From Sipunculus nudus (lineage: Eukaryota > Annelida > Sipuncula > Golfingiida > Sipunculidae), in contig CM049306.1 of NCBI GenBank assembly GCA_026874595.1, positions 15,585,019 through 15,649,018 of the forward strand: a stretch of 64,000 nt of DNA. Direction: 5' to 3'. Position numbers and translations under genes: made by a program. Below, in pieces: positions 1-12,847 of the stretch; the stretch's first letter is position 1, and each line of letters opens with the position of its first letter. The notes beneath the pieces were generated by a model, which made no database searches, was not told where the DNA came from, and was given only the letters and a program-made list of their open reading frames with translations.

Positions 1-475
1 CAGTCATAATATAATTTTCATTGATTTTTATTTCATCAGATTAGTATAATACACAGACAAGTTCCTTCATGTACTGATGGAAGCAATATACAATTAATGA
101 CTATGTCCTTTTAGCATTTTATACCACAATAGAACTAAATGGACACTTTTGTTTGAATTATTCTTAATCTGCTTAATTATAAGACAGCTTGCTGGGTTAT
201 CATTAAACAATATTTAATAATATAACTGTTAGATTTGTATCACCAAGGTACACGGAACACTAATGAGGGAACAGAGTAAATCTATAAAAAACTAACAGTG
301 CTGACTCATATTAAGAAAATGGAAATACTTGGAAAAAAATTTTGATAACATAAAACAGAAATAGCCCTCTCTGTCCACAAGGATGAGCCAGAAACCAAGT
401 AATCAATTATCATGAGCCCATGATCTGGTGTACAGTGAAATCTCAGGAACACAACCACCTGTGGGGCTAGGCAAA

Positions 476-600
476 GTGGTCATGTTAGCAGGGTGGTCAT
501 GTTAGCAGGGTGGTCATGATAGTAGGGTAGTCACGTAAGTTCGGTGGTCATGTTAGCAATGTGGTCATGTTAGCATGGTGGTCAATAAAAGTGGTCATCT
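476..600. repeat. 18-bp minisatellite
   Basis: Tandem degenerate copies of GTGGTCATGTTAGCAGGG, about seven units. The first two are near-identical and the later ones diverged (for example GTAGTCACGTAAGTTCG). No coding signal. Confidence 0.85.
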
Positions 601-1829
601 TTTTGTGGAGTGCTAATGAGAGAGGGTAAACATCATACGACAGCAATAAAAATAGATGAGGGAGTAAGTTACCTTGATACAGGCAGGTAAATTCTTCTAA
701 AATTGCCAGAACAGACAGAATATTATTGGTCCAGTATTGGCCATGAATGGAGAGGTTCTAGAGAGGTCTCTAGAAAGGTATAAAACAATCCTGTTATAGT
801 TTAATGAGTGGCACATCATCCCAATAGTTCTACTTAACCAGCAGGCAGGTAAACTAAACACAGTAAATTTGTGTGAGGTCAGATAACAAGTTTTATTTAG
901 ACATTATTTTTTTTAAATGGTCCCAGCCATGGTACAGCAAACATTACAGATCTCAATTTGTCATGTGGATGGTGGTAAAAACAGTTTGGTATTACAGAGG
1001 TTGAGCATCAGGGAGTGACAGCAGGCAGCATCATGATGATATCTTCAGCCCTGCTCAGTCTGTGTGTGCTGTCTCTCTGTCTGCATTTTAATTAGTTCAT
1101 TTCCAGCTGTTGTGTCGCAGCAGGTCCTGTTTCTGAGCCACATTCTGACTTCACAGCCAGCTTCCTCCCTGCTGTATGGCTGTAACAGTCAACCCAGGGA
1201 AAAGGCTTTGAAGTTCACAGAACTCTTACAGCTGTCCATACAATGGAACAGTACTCAAAAATAGAAAATATGTTATTGTGATTTTATTTCAGTTTCATAA
1301 TTCTATTTCACATTTCTAAAATTATTATTATTTTGAAGTCTGAAGTCATTTTAGGTGCATATACCTGTATTTTGAATGATAATTTTTTGTTTTTCTGTGA
1401 GATCAAATAAATAGCTATGAAATACATACTTCTTTTGTCAGAGCAGTATTTCATCAAAGTGTTCATTCATGGAAACCAGGATATGAGGCTACAGTGATTG
1501 ATTAGTAGATGTGGCAAGCCAAGCAGTCTGCTTACTGTAATTACATGCTAAGGCCAGGGAGTAGCTTGAGAACCTTCCCTGTAGAATGTTTGGCTGATTA
1601 TAGATTAGGTTTATAGTTGGATGTAGCTGACTGTATGAGCAATACGTTGACCTACAGGAGTATCATTAAACACCAAATAGATGTCACTGCTCAGTCAATA
1701 ATTAACATTTACACAGTACAGCACAGATACCCTTGCCAAGGCCAACAAATAAAAAAAGAAAGGGAAATTCTCTTTATCTACTGAATTAGGATTCAAGGTT
1801 TTTTTTTTAAACTTTTCTATCCACAGGAG

Positions 1830-2280
1830 CAATAGAAATCTCCTCAGTAGACGGTATACCTCCAATTGAATACTACTCAACAGATGGTATACCTCCTTCA
1901 AAAGAATATTACTCAGTAGTTAATAAACCACCTCCAATAGAATTCTACTCGGCAGACAGCATACATCCTCCAATAGAATACTACTCGATAGATGGTATGA
2001 CTCAAACCAAGAGTACTAGCCTACTTGACCAGTAGATGGTATACCTCCTCCAATAGAATACTACTCGGCAGACATCATACCTCCACCGTTAGAATACTAC
2101 TCGGTAGATGACATACCTCCTTCAGTAGAATATTAGTACTACCCTGTGGACGGCATACCTCCTCTAACAGAATACTACTTGGTAGATGGTATACCTCCTC
2201 TAGTAGAATATTACTTGGCAAAATGTATGTATACAGCATATTTCCTCCAACTGAATACTATTTGGTAGATGGCATACATT
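1830..2280 (+). repeat. 36-bp minisatellite with coding-like periodicity
   Basis: About a dozen copies of a 33-37-bp unit containing GATGGTATACCTCCTCC and ATAGAATACTACTCGG. Because most units are 36 bp, one plus-strand frame stays open over several copies and reads a repeated DGIPP..EYYS motif. The first stretch runs from 1811 to a stop near 2035. After a frame change a second stretch reads DGIPPPIEYYSA-type repeats until a TAG near 2131. An AG acceptor-like CTATCCACAG sits just before the array. Stops and frame changes argue against a working gene; it sits in an intron. Confidence 0.8.
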
Positions 2281-3131
2281 CTCCAAGACAAGACAGACCT
2301 GCTAGAGATCTCCCTTGTAATATTGATCCATATCCAAATTCAATTGGGTCTTCCAGGCTCATGTTTGATCTCTCCATAAGTTTGTTCCATATTTAATAGT
2401 GTGAATAGACACCAAAAAAACAGACTCAGGGTCTGTAAACTAATAGTCTATAAATAAAAGTAAATCTTGTGAAATATGTAAAAATGTAGATGAAAGAAAT
2501 TGAAATTTTCATTATGGCATTTTATTGCTCATGCATATTATTTTTATGGATCTGGGTAAAAGGTGAAAATAGAACTTCCTCGATGCAATTGAAAATACAT
2601 ACAAATGGAAATTACCTATCAGTATACCATGGTAAAAACTAGCTGTCAAAAGTGCTTTTGTAAAATCAAGTTCGAAGATAAAAGGAAAACAAAGGATCAG
2701 TGATTGGTTGTTAAAGGATCATTTGATGTACCTTCTATATTACTGTGAAATAGGCTGTAAAGTCATACCTATATTACCTATACCTACAACCTTGTAAATT
2801 CAGTCCGACTTGTACATCATGTTGAAAGGTCGAGGTAAGGGCCAAGTTATTATCCCCGCCTCAGCATAGCAGGGGATAAAGTGATCAGCTCTGTCCGTCT
2901 GTCCATCCATCCGACGGTAAAAAAGTTTATAGGATGCGATATCTCGAAAAGTTTTACTAAGGTCCAAAGATTTTTGGATTTTTATGAATTTTTTTAAACA
3001 AAATTTTTACATTTCATATGTGACTTTATTTCTATAAACTTTTACTGAGATCTGCTTCTTTTTAGAGAAGCAGGTGCATCTTAAGGGTCTCCAGACTTGA
3101 TTAGGTTTTGGTCGCACATTAATACTTTTTT

Positions 3132-4714
3132 TAGCTCAACTGACTATAAGTCATCTGAGCTATAGTCGTGGTCCATTGTCCTTTGTCCGTCTTCCGGCCG
3201 TCCGGCCGTCCGGCCGTCCGTCTGTTAACAGGGCACGTTTTAAAACCGTTGGACCTATGAATCCAAAATTCTGCATACCAAAAGATGTCCCCAAAATCTC
3301 CTACCATACCGAAAATTGGGTCATTAGGACTTCGTTCCTTCGAGATATTAAGGAAAAACCTCCATTTTCCATAAAAAAGCCATTGTTACACTTCAAAGCT
3401 GCCTAATATCAAAACCACTGATCTGTTTTTGATCATATTTAGTATTCATATTTTTCCATACATTTTCTGTGCACATACCAAAAATTAGGTTAGTATTGGG
3501 TATTATTTTGAAGTTATGGGCCCAAATATAATGCAGTTTCTTAAAAATCAGGAAATATATTTGCTCACTTAACATGAGAATTGCTGATGCTGGAGACTTT
3601 TTTTAGGAATATAACTTTATTTAATCAAGATTCAATTGTTTACCCAAAAGTAGATCTGAATTTTGCAAATTTTTCAAGTTATTAAAAAATCAATACCTTA
3701 AATTTTGTCCAACTTTGGCAATGGCACGTTTTTTCCCTGTGAGAACTGTTGATTTAATTTTCACAGCATATATACATAAGGATTTTATCTTTCAAAACCT
3801 GAAATTTCAAAGGAATTGTTTGAAAAGAGTAGCTTTGATTTAAGTTTTCATACACCATGTCAAGTGTTGTTTACATCTGGCCCACCTAGTAATACAGTCT
3901 TCACTTGCATTATGTAACCCACCCCAGGCAGCTTGCCTTGGCTTAGCTTGGCCACTACTAGCAGCCTTCCCCTCTGCCCTGCACTCCCCCCCCCCCCAGC
4001 TGGTGCATAAACTAGATGAATGTTATAATTTTCTGTATTTTATTTTATTTTTGGCTATGCTACATTTTAGATTTTGTATTGTACCACCAGGGTTACAATG
4101 ATTAAAGTGCACATTTAATTGTGTCCACAAAGTGATGTATTGCAATGAAAGTGTGGATGTTCATCAGAGTGCTCATTAAAGATTTTAATTTGTTTGACTT
4201 ATAACTCATGGTTGTATCAGTTGTTACATGATACTGGCTAAATAATCAAAATTTATATTGCTGATCCTTTATTTCAGTTCATAAAATTAAACATTCCCAA
4301 CTCCAGTTTGCTCCTGGTATAATATATTGGGTGTTTTGATCCTTGGATTAATTTTAATACATGTATTAGTTTCATAGTTGAGAATACTTTTCTTTTTTCC
4401 TGATACCATTTAAAAAATATAAATATTTGAATTTTTCCTGTTAGTACTGTGGATTTAATTTTCACAGCATGTACACATTAGCATTTCATCTGTTAAAATC
4501 TTAAATTTGAAACTAATTGATCAAAAACTGTAGATTTTATTCAAGTTTCCAGGTACCAAGTCTTCGTTGTTTACATCAGGTCAGTATAAATGCAGTGTAC
4601 TGGGCAGTTACATAACACCTTCAGGTCTGACCTACTGCCACTGTGAGTGTCTGGGTCAGGCTGGGTTAGGCAGTTATTACCAGAGAGCCTCTCTTTCTCT
4701 CTCTCTCTCTCTGG

Positions 4715-4756
<42 letters not shown>

Positions 4757-4780
4757 CTTTTTCTCTTTCTCTCTCCATCT

Positions 4781-4825
<45 letters not shown>

Positions 4826-6160
4826 TTATTGCCTCCTTTCCTCCCTCCATCCCATTCTGTTGACAGGTACTATAAACTAGATACATTAGCTATAAATGTT
4901 GATGCAATTTAGAAATGTGAATCAACTGAAATATTCACAATCACATGTATGTTATACTGTAAATTTATAGTAACATTCGTAAACCTGGATAAAAATTATG
5001 TAATGAAAAAAAAGAATAAATGCAAATATTGTTAATTTTTTATTGGCTCAGTAGAATGGGGAAAAAATGGTTTGCTTTGTTTCTCCATCTTTCTGCCTGT
5101 TTTAAATATTTAATGTTCATGAATAAACTTCTTTTTTATAAGCACTGTTGAATTAAATTTCATATCCTATATGTATATGCAAGGGTGTTGTTACTCTCAC
5201 CATCCCCTTCTTCATCCCACTGAGGCTTTGCTCCTTGGCACTGTGAACAATAGTTCTATGGCTATAGCATAAAATTTAATAATTAAAAAATATAACTACA
5301 GAGAGACACAGGTGTTGTAACTCTGATCATAACACAACACCCCCCCTCCCCCCATCAAGTCATTGCACCTGTGGAGTGGGGACGTTATGGCAACTGTATA
5401 CATATCATAAAATTGATAAAAAAGGTTTACCAAATAAATTGGATCTCATCAGACAAATGTGTAAACTGTTGAACTGTCAACAGCTTATCAAAAATGTAAC
5501 CAATAGAAAGGCATGGTCAGATCTCAAATATTATTTGCAACATTTTCTTCAATCATATAAACCAACCATGGCCCAAATTACCTCTTCCTCTCAAACTTTA
5601 TCTACATTTCATCATATTTTTAAAATTTTAACCTTCTAGGTGGTTCAGTACTGTTGACCATTTGTCCATAGGTACCTATATATGTATACGTGACGGTCAT
5701 CAAAATAATGTACCTTGTCAAGACCGATCTTGTCAAGATATCATGTCATACAGTCACAAATTCATAAATCCCCTCATCAGCATAGTTAATCATAACCTTG
5801 TATCTGTCAAATTGAAATCTTGCAGTTTTCCATACACTATAGATCCTTCAACAAATAGCCTTATCATCATTATACCACTGCTTAGTATACTGTCATTGCA
5901 TTCATATTTGCTCAAATAAATTGTTTTTTTCGACCCCTCCCAAATAAATAAAAAATAAACCACTATATTTTACTCCATATTAATCCATCAGTCAGATTAT
6001 TTCATATATCATTTACTCACATATAACATTATATTCCTTTATAAAAGCCCAACATGACCATGATATTCATAAGCTTTTTCTTCTCAATATAGTATAACAA
6101 TGGTGATACATTTATAGTCCAATCATGATCAGCTGAGCGCTGTGACCCATGGGTCCCTTG
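3132..6160 (+). mobile_element. Class 1 (HINE-like) element, 3-kb copy A
   Basis: It begins TAGCTCAACTGACTATAAG with CATCTGAGCT as a hairpin partner, followed by a CCGTCCGGCCGTCC tract. It ends AGCTGAGCGC, GACCCATGGGTC palindrome, CCTTG. The 5' AGCTCA.CTGAC and the 3' CAGCTGAGC form subterminal inverted repeats, and both outer flanks are T-runs, the architecture of Helentron-associated (HINE) elements. It contains a (CT)n tract and an 87-codon open frame at 5376-5639 also present in copy B. There is no transposase or Rep. Confidence 0.7.
4690..4822. repeat. (CT)n microsatellite
   Basis: Imperfect (CT)n tract inside class 1 copy A. The same tract is at the same place in copy B. Open frames rich in Leu/Ser or Arg/Glu here are composition artefacts. 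Confidence 0.95.
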
Positions 6161-7228
6161 TTATTTTTTACATGCCCGTCTAGGACAGGACATATTATGG
6201 TATACCCATGGTCCCTCCATCCATCCATCCCTCCATTAACTCTCAGTGTTGCTGTGATAACTAACAAGGGCTTTGATGGATTTTCAGGAAACTCACCATT
6301 GCTACTTAACAATAGATTATCTCACCAAAATTTGATTATAGGCAAAATCCCTGAATATTTAATGAGGTCAGAGGTCACAAGGCTACTTAGTGGTTTTGCT
6401 GCAATAACTTTTGAGGAATATGATGGATTTTGATCAAACACTGCAGAAATATAAATCAGTGTAATATCTCGTCTTATTTCGATTTCCAGCAAAATCCTTG
6501 CATATTTAATAAGGTCAGAGGTCACCCAACTTTGGTGGCACCATGGTGACTTACCAAAATCTTATGGATTTTCATGAAACTCAATAAACATATTAACCAA
6601 AAGAATTTCTCACCTGATTTATATTCTCATCAAAATTCATGCAAATTCAATGAGGTCAGAGGACACCAGATACACAACAAGTGTTGTTATGAATTGTTTT
6701 ACACATAACTTTTACATTTCGCATGTGACACTATATCTCAACAAGTTTTACTCGGATCTACTTCAAATTTTAATAGTAGATGCATCCTTTAAGTAACTTT
6801 CTGTAATGGCAGCAGATTAGGTTCTCTGGTTAAGCCTGCACAAATTGTATTCGGTCAGTTCTGTGACTGTGAGGGTGTGTGTGTGATGGTGTGTGTACAT
6901 ATTTCTCACATTCCCGTTTGGCGGGGATAAAGTCCTCTGGACATTTTCTAGTTGACACTTGTTAGCTGCACATTTTAATGCTGTTAGCTACTTTGTTTCC
7001 AGTCTTTATTATCTCTCTGACAGAGTAAGGATATTTTTTGTGTAGTTAATATGACATCTTCTGAATGTACATACATAATTGTTTGTGTTCAATTATGCAA
7101 AAATGCAACAAATTTGATTATAAAAGAAAACTATCAGTCATGGATAAAATTGATTAATTACCTCACCAGTAGTAAAACTACCATCTGTATTTGCAAAACA
7201 ATTTAATACTATTTATTTTTTTCACAAG

Positions 7229-7369
7229 GTACACATGTGATGGAAGGCAGTGGCAAGATGTTAGTGACTGCAGTAGGAATCAACTCTCAGGCTGGTATCA
7301 TTTTTGCTCTGCTTGGTGCTGCTGCAACAGAAGAGAAGGATAAGAAGAAGAAGGGAGTTAAGGATGATG
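7229..7369 (+). CDS. ATP2B: PMCA exon a: end of A domain, basic linker
   Basis: The acceptor is TTTTTTCACAAG and the donor is G|GTAAGG. The exon opens with two bases of a split Gly and reads [16 protein letters not shown], then [15 protein letters not shown], then a Lys/Glu-rich stretch. It ends after the first base of an Asp codon. This matches the conserved PMCA segment [28 protein letters not shown] at the end of the A domain, leading to the linker before TM3 that binds acidic phospholipids and carries splice site A in vertebrates. The preceding exon (with TGES) is not in the window. Residue 1 in these notes is the split Gly. Confidence 0.95.
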
Positions 7370-8959
7370 GTAAGGTGCTCATTGTAATGCTTGTTTCATC
7401 TTTGTTTTTTCTATTTTTCTCTAAATTAATCACATTCCCTGTGGACTTTGTGGGATGTTAAAAGTCTGCTGTCCTGTGTTTTACTATTATATCCTGGGGC
7501 TCTTTTATTTTCAGCCCTTCCATGTTTTACACTTTTTGCTTGACATGTTCAAAATATTAACTTATTTCTTTATATTTTCAATGTTTTGCACAGCATCAGT
7601 GAAATGAAAAACCATGTAACTTATTTTGAAAATAAACTTTTTGGTGTATTAGTACAAATGGTTGTCCCTTTGATTAGGGTTAAGAGAGTACTGCTTAGTT
7701 ATTGCCTATGCTAATTGTAACATATGCTTAATTCTTTTGAGCATAGGTTTTGAATAGAAAATATTGAACAATATCAGTACTTAAAAGTTATAGGCCATAA
7801 TTTGTTACTTAGTTTTATAGAACCTAAAGTCACACTCATCCAGGATTTCTTTGATAACGATTAAATCATATGAGACAGAATATCCTTACATGTGACAGTT
7901 ATTAAGTGACCTAATCTATCTGCTTGTAAAATAGGCCAACAGGCAACGTCTCCTCGTAAGTTGAAATTCCCTGAGACATCACCACTCTGTGCTACAGTCA
8001 CACTGTCCATGGACGTATTGTTGCCCAGAATCTGAGTTGTGAAAATGCTTATTGTTCAAATTGGTACCCCTAAGTTGTCTGAATCAAAATGCTCTCACCT
8101 GTCTTGATTAAACTGTTGTGTACTTGTGAAATCAGCAGTTGTAATAATCTTGTGTCCCTGTTTCTGTCTCCCTACCATATCAAACTCGTATAGGTAATGT
8201 GTTCATTTCTAAGCTTAGTGAGCTTGATTATTATGTATCTGTTGTTTGTGCTTGTACTTGGTCTTTTCATCAGTAGGCATGCATTTACAGTGACAGGTGA
8301 TCAGATGGCCTGTTTCCAAACCCCTGGAGCAGGTGACTTCACTGGCCACCGTTGATTACTTTTCACAGCACACATTTCAATGTTTTGAACGAACTCACTG
8401 AAATGTTTGCTGTCTTTTATATACTGGTTTTAAGTTTCCAGTCACAAATATGCCGCCAGTTTATCACAGTGCAGTAGCACTAACCTTGCTAGCCTTAATT
8501 TCATCAATCAAAAGTATCACCCAACAAAAATTTTTTTTTACATGGTGTCAGCAAAATTTGAAAATATTATGCATGGTTTGCTCAATTATATTCACTTGAA
8601 AGTGGTTGACCCTGATTCAATAAATGTATAATCAAATGTGAAAAATATGTAATATCACTGCATTTATTGAACAGGCAATTGACAGGAGATGGCATGCTGT
8701 AGTTCTACCATAGATATTCTCTATTCTTTGCATGAGTAGTAAATGTTGTGGTAGTTGACCCCACAGCTCTTTCTCAGAATGTGCCATTATTAAAATGAAT
8801 ATGCAAAATTTCTTGTTTTAAAATGCATAATTAGCTGTTCATATACTGAATGCCAGCATAATATATTCTTTTTGTTCTGTATGTAGAATGATAAATAAAC
8901 CTGCATGGAATATAAATATTCAAAATATGATACCAGTAGATTAAAATTGCTTGGTTTTT
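7370..8959 (+). other. PMCA intron a, unique part
   Basis: AT-rich intron sequence between exon a and the first repeat in this intron. The only candidate feature is the microexon at 7935-7955 and its open extension to about 8035. I recognise nothing else. Confidence 0.7.
7935..7955 (+). other. Candidate 21-nt in-frame microexon at PMCA splice site A
   Basis: A 21-nt stretch is bounded by ATAG and a perfect GTAAGT donor, with a plausible branch/pyrimidine stretch upstream (CCTAATCTATCTGCTTG). Spliced between exons a and b it keeps phase 1 on both sides. It would change the split Asp into Gly, then QQATSP, then His. The position corresponds to vertebrate PMCA splice site A in the linker before TM3, where small in-frame cassettes are known. 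Reading past the donor stays open as RKLKFPETSPL before a stop at about 8035, so a longer form with another donor is possible. There is no transcript evidence; this is inference from sites and phase. Confidence 0.3.
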
Positions 8960-9027
8960 TAGCTCAGCTGACTGAAAGTCATCTGAGCTATAGCGATCAC
9001 TCTTTGTCCGTCGTCCGTCTGTCCGTC

Positions 9028-11679
9028 CGTTAACCAGGCACAAATCGTAACCACTGGACCTAGAACCTTGTAACTTGGAATTCTGAGAGGTCCATAAAAA
9101 ATCTCCTTGGAAACCAGAAATTAGGTCTCTGTTACCCATATCCTTCGAGCTATGTGGCCCCAAAGTACCCCCAGAAAAGTCAAAAATTTCATACAAAAAC
9201 TTCAATATCTCATTAACTACTTGACAGATGGTCATGATTTTTGGCATACATATTGATCATGAGATGTTACATCACTCCCTGCAGACTGGTGGCGCCACCT
9301 GTATTTTTCGATTTTTTACGAATTTTTTTTCTCTATTTTTGAGACCTTTAAAAATGTGAACATCTGTTAACAAGGCACAAATCATAAAGACTGGACTTAG
9401 AATCTTAATTCTTGACACACTGAGAGGTCCATGAAAAATCTCCTTGGAAACCAGAAATTAGGTCTCTGTTACCCATATCCTTTGAGCTATGGGGCCCCAA
9501 AGTACCCCCCAGAATAGTAAAAAATTTCATACAAAAACTTCAATATCTCAATAACTACATCACTGATGGTCTTCATTTTTGGCATACATATTGATCATGA
9601 GATGTTCGATCAGTTCCTACAGACTGGTGGCGCCACCTGTACTGTTTGATTTTTTACGATTTTTTCCTCTATTTTTGAGACCTTTGAGGATGCTGTCATC
9701 TGTTAGCGTCTCCAAATCGTAACGACTGGACCTAGAATCTTCATTTTCGACACACTGAGAGACCTATGAAAAGTCTCCATGGAAACCAGAAATTAGGTCT
9801 CTGTTACCCATATCCTTCGAGCTATGGGGCCCAAAATTACCCCCCAGAATAGTCAAAAATTTCATACAAAAACTTCAATATCTCATTAACTACATCACTG
9901 ATGGTCATGATTTTCGACATACATATTAATCATGAGATGTTTCATCAGTTTGTGCAGACTTGTGGCGCCACCTGTATTTTTCAATGTTCACGAATTGTTT
10001 CTCCATTTTTGAGACCTTTAAGGATGTAGTTATCTGTCAACAGGGTACAAATCGTAACGACTGGACCTAGAATCTTCGTTCTTGACACACAGGGAGACCC
10101 ATGATAAGTCTCCATGGAAACCAGAAATTAGGTCTCTGTTACCCATATCCTTTGAGCTATGGGGCCCCAAAGTACCCCCCAGAATAGTAAAAAATTTCAT
10201 ACAAAAACTTCAATATCTCAATAACTACATCACTGATGGTCTTCATTTTTGGCATACCTATTGATCATGAGATGTTCGATCAGTTCCTACAGACTGGTGG
10301 CGCCACCTGTACTGTTTGATTTTTTACGATTTTTTTCCTCTATTTTTGAGACCTTTGAGGATGCTGTCATCTGTTAGCGTGGCACAAATCGTAACGACTG
10401 GACCTAGAATCTTCATTTTCGACACACTGAGAGACCTATGAAAAGTCTCCATGGAAACCAGAAATTAGGTCTTTGTTACCCATATCCTTCGAGCTATGGG
10501 GCCCAAAATTACCCCCCAGAATAGTCAAAAATTTCATACAAAAACTTCAATATCTCATTAACTACATCACTGATGGTCATGATTTTCGACATACATATTG
10601 ATCATGAGATGTTTCATCAGTTTGTGCAGACTGGTGGCGCCACCTGTATTTTTCAATGTTCACGAATTGTTTTTCTCCATTTTTGAGACCTTTAAGGATG
10701 TAGTTATCTGTCAACAGGGTACAAATCGTAACGACTGGACCTAGAATCTTCGTTCTTGACACACAGGGAGACCCATGATAAGTCTCCATGGAAACCTGAA
10801 ATTTGGTCTCTGTTACCCATATCCTTTGAGCTATGGCACTCCAAAGTACAGCTCAGAATAATGGAAAATTTGATACAAAAGCTAAAGTAACTGAACAACT
10901 AATGCAGAGATAACCATAATTGTTTGCATGGATATTGATCATGGAGTGTTTCATAAGTTTCTGCAGACTGGTGGCACCACCTGTATTTGTTCGGTTTTTT
11001 TTACGAAATTTTTCTGTATTTTTGAGACCTTTAAAGATATGAACATCTGTTAACAGGGCACAAATCATAAAAAATGGACCAAGAATCTTCATTCTTGACA
11101 CACAGGGAGACCCATGAAAAGTCTCCATGGAAACTTGAAATTAGGTCTCTGTTACCCATATTCTTTAAGCTGTATGGGTCCAAAATACCCCCCCCCCCCA
11201 GAATAATGGAAAATTTGATACAAAAACTGCAGTATTTCAATAACTACAACACTGATGGTCATGATTTTCGGCATACATATTGATCATGAGCTGTTCCATC
11301 AGTTTCTGCAGACTGGGTGTGCCACCTCTATTTTTTTTCAAATTTTTACTAATTTTTTTCTTTTTTTTTGAGACCTTTAAAGATGTGGTTATCTGTCAAC
11401 AGGGTACAAATCGCAACAACTGGACCTAGAATCTTCATTCTTGTCATGCAAGGAGGCCCATGAAAGGTGCCTGTGGAAACTTGAAATTAGGTCTCTGTTA
11501 CCCATATCCTTCAAGCTATAGGACTCCGAAGTATCCCTCAGAATAATGGACAATTTGATACAAAAACTGAAGTATCTGAACAACTAATGCAGAGATCACC
11601 ATGATTTTTTGCATGGATATTGACCATTAAGTGTTTTTATAAGTTTCTGCAGACTGGTGGAGCCACCTGTATTTTTGTA
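9028..11679 (+). repeat. 337-bp tandem satellite array
   Basis: Each unit runs from a (T/C)CTGTTAAC.(A/G)GGCACAAATC start through GGACCTAGAATCTTC, GGAAACCAGAAATTAGGTCT, CATATCCTT.GAGCTATG, CAATATCTCA, TTGATCATGAGATGTT and CTGCAGACTGGTGGCGCCAC to CTATTTTTGAGACCTTTA. Units begin near 9028, 9361, 9696, 10031, 10368, 10706, 11045 and 11389. Units 3-4 and 5-6 match each other better than their neighbours, a two-unit higher-order repeat of about 674 bp. Open frames on both strands here are repeat shadows. Confidence 0.92.
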
Positions 11680-12847
11680 TCCACCAAAACGAAGTTTTGC
11701 GGATACTATGTTTTTGACCGAGTTCCTCCGCCGCGGTGGCGTTCGTTTCCAGAGAGCTCCTTGGAGACTAATGGACCGATTTTTCCCAAACTTACACCTA
11801 TTATCGGGTCACATGTGAACTGGTGCCTAACCAATTTGCATTGACCTCTGACCTTTCCTCTCTATCCAGTGTCCATTTGTGGGTCTGTTTCCACTCATAA
11901 ACCCTCATATCTCGGGAACCGTTTGACCGATCAGGAAATAAAATTGATACAAATGTAGCCCTTGGATTGCTTTATAACATACACAAAAAATGGTGGCGCC
12001 ACCTGTAACCATGTTTGCACAGTGTCCATCTGTTCATCTGCCTTGGGTTAAAATCACTCATATCTCTGCAGTGAATTGACTAATTCACCTGAAATTCGTC
12101 ATGTGTATACATCCAGGATAGCTTTCTTGATTTAATGACAGGTGGCGCCACCTACGTTCATGTTCACGCTGATGACATCCAAGCTTATATCTCGGGAACC
12201 GTTTGACCGATCAGGAAATAAAATTTATACAAATGTAGCCCTTTGATAGCTCTGTAACATACACAAAAAATGGTGGCGCCACCTGTAACAATGTTTGCAC
12301 AGCATCTGTCTGTTAGTCTGCCGTGGCCTAAAATTACTCATTTCTCTGTAGTGGTTCGACATAACTGCCTAAAATTTTGCAGGTTTATACATCGTGGACA
12401 GCTTTCTTGATTGTATGACAGGTGGCGCCACCTACATTCTAGTTAACACTGGACACATCCAAGCTCATATCTCAGGAACCATTTGACCGATTGGGCCAAA
12501 ATTGTGCATGTGTTTAGATCTCACATAGGTCTTTATCATACACAAAACTGGAGGGGTTACCTGCAAAGATTTTTGCACAGTGTTTGTCTGTTTGTCTGCC
12601 ATGGGCAAAAATCGCTCATATACATGTAGTGGTTTGACTTTTCTGCCTCAAATTTTGCAGGTGTATACAACTTGGACAGCTTTCTGGATTTGTGGTAGGT
12701 GGCACAACCTACATACACATTTAGGCTGCAGACATCCATGCTAATATGCAACATACCTCACTCTATTTCCCCTTGCCACTCAATCCATGCCTCACTATCC
12801 GATTTTGGCAGATACATGTAGTCACTTGTCGGTTACCCGTATTCTAG
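11680..12847 (+). mobile_element. Helitron-like element, TCCACC family, copy 1 (nested)
   Basis: The left end is TTTTTGTA|TCCACCAAAACGAAG with an inverted partner GTTTTGCGGATACTATG. The right end is ACCCGTATTCTAG|T. The host array reads through cleanly when the element is removed (CCTGTATTTTTGTA joined to TTTTAAAAG), with no target duplication, as expected for Helitron insertion between A and T. The body consists of ~150-bp half-units alternating CATATCTC(GG)GAACC.TTTGACCGAT and GGTGGCGCCACCT. A second copy is at 28165-29286. Confidence 0.75.

Larger units (their letters stand above)
1..2852. other. PMCA upstream intron, mostly featureless
   Basis: AT-rich sequence in which I see no PMCA exon, although the missing upstream exons must lie further 5'. 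The only structure is the 18-bp minisatellite at 476-600 and the 36-bp minisatellite at 1830-2280. Position in an intron is inferred from the phase of the first visible exon. Confidence 0.6.
2853..6951 (+). mobile_element. Helitron-like element (class 2), interrupted by a class 1 element
   Basis: The left end is A|TCCCCGCC followed by a hairpin partner GGGGATAAAG. The right end repeats GGCGGGGATAAAG and finishes with ATTTTCTAG|T. A|TC...CTAG|T are canonical Helitron termini. Two diverged copies of an internal unit (about 2995-3122 and 6705-6845, each with ACATTTC.(T)ATGTGAC and GATTAGGTT) flank the inserted 3-kb element at 3132-6160. No Rep/Helicase frame is present, so it is non-autonomous. 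The 3' hairpin is not as clear as in other copies. Confidence 0.6.

Noticed and set aside
4567-4886. Open frames rich in Ser/Leu (plus) or Arg/Glu (minus)
   Set aside because: Products of the (CT)n tract; the same happens at 34903-35262.
5376-5639. 87-codon open frame, repeated at 35548-35817
   Set aside because: Both lie in near-identical copies of one repeat, so shared openness reflects recent duplication. No recognised domain; a coding test needs diverged copies.
1-7228. Upstream PMCA exons (TGES loop, TM1-TM2)
   Set aside because: I looked for the conserved codons on the plus strand and found none; they must lie before the window.
8831-9247. 138-codon minus-strand open frame
   Set aside because: Runs across the border of a class 1 element into its satellite core, which is open by chance in several frames.
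9028-11679. CRISPR-like array
   Set aside because: Units are 337-bp satellite copies without a repeat-spacer pattern, in a eukaryotic intron.
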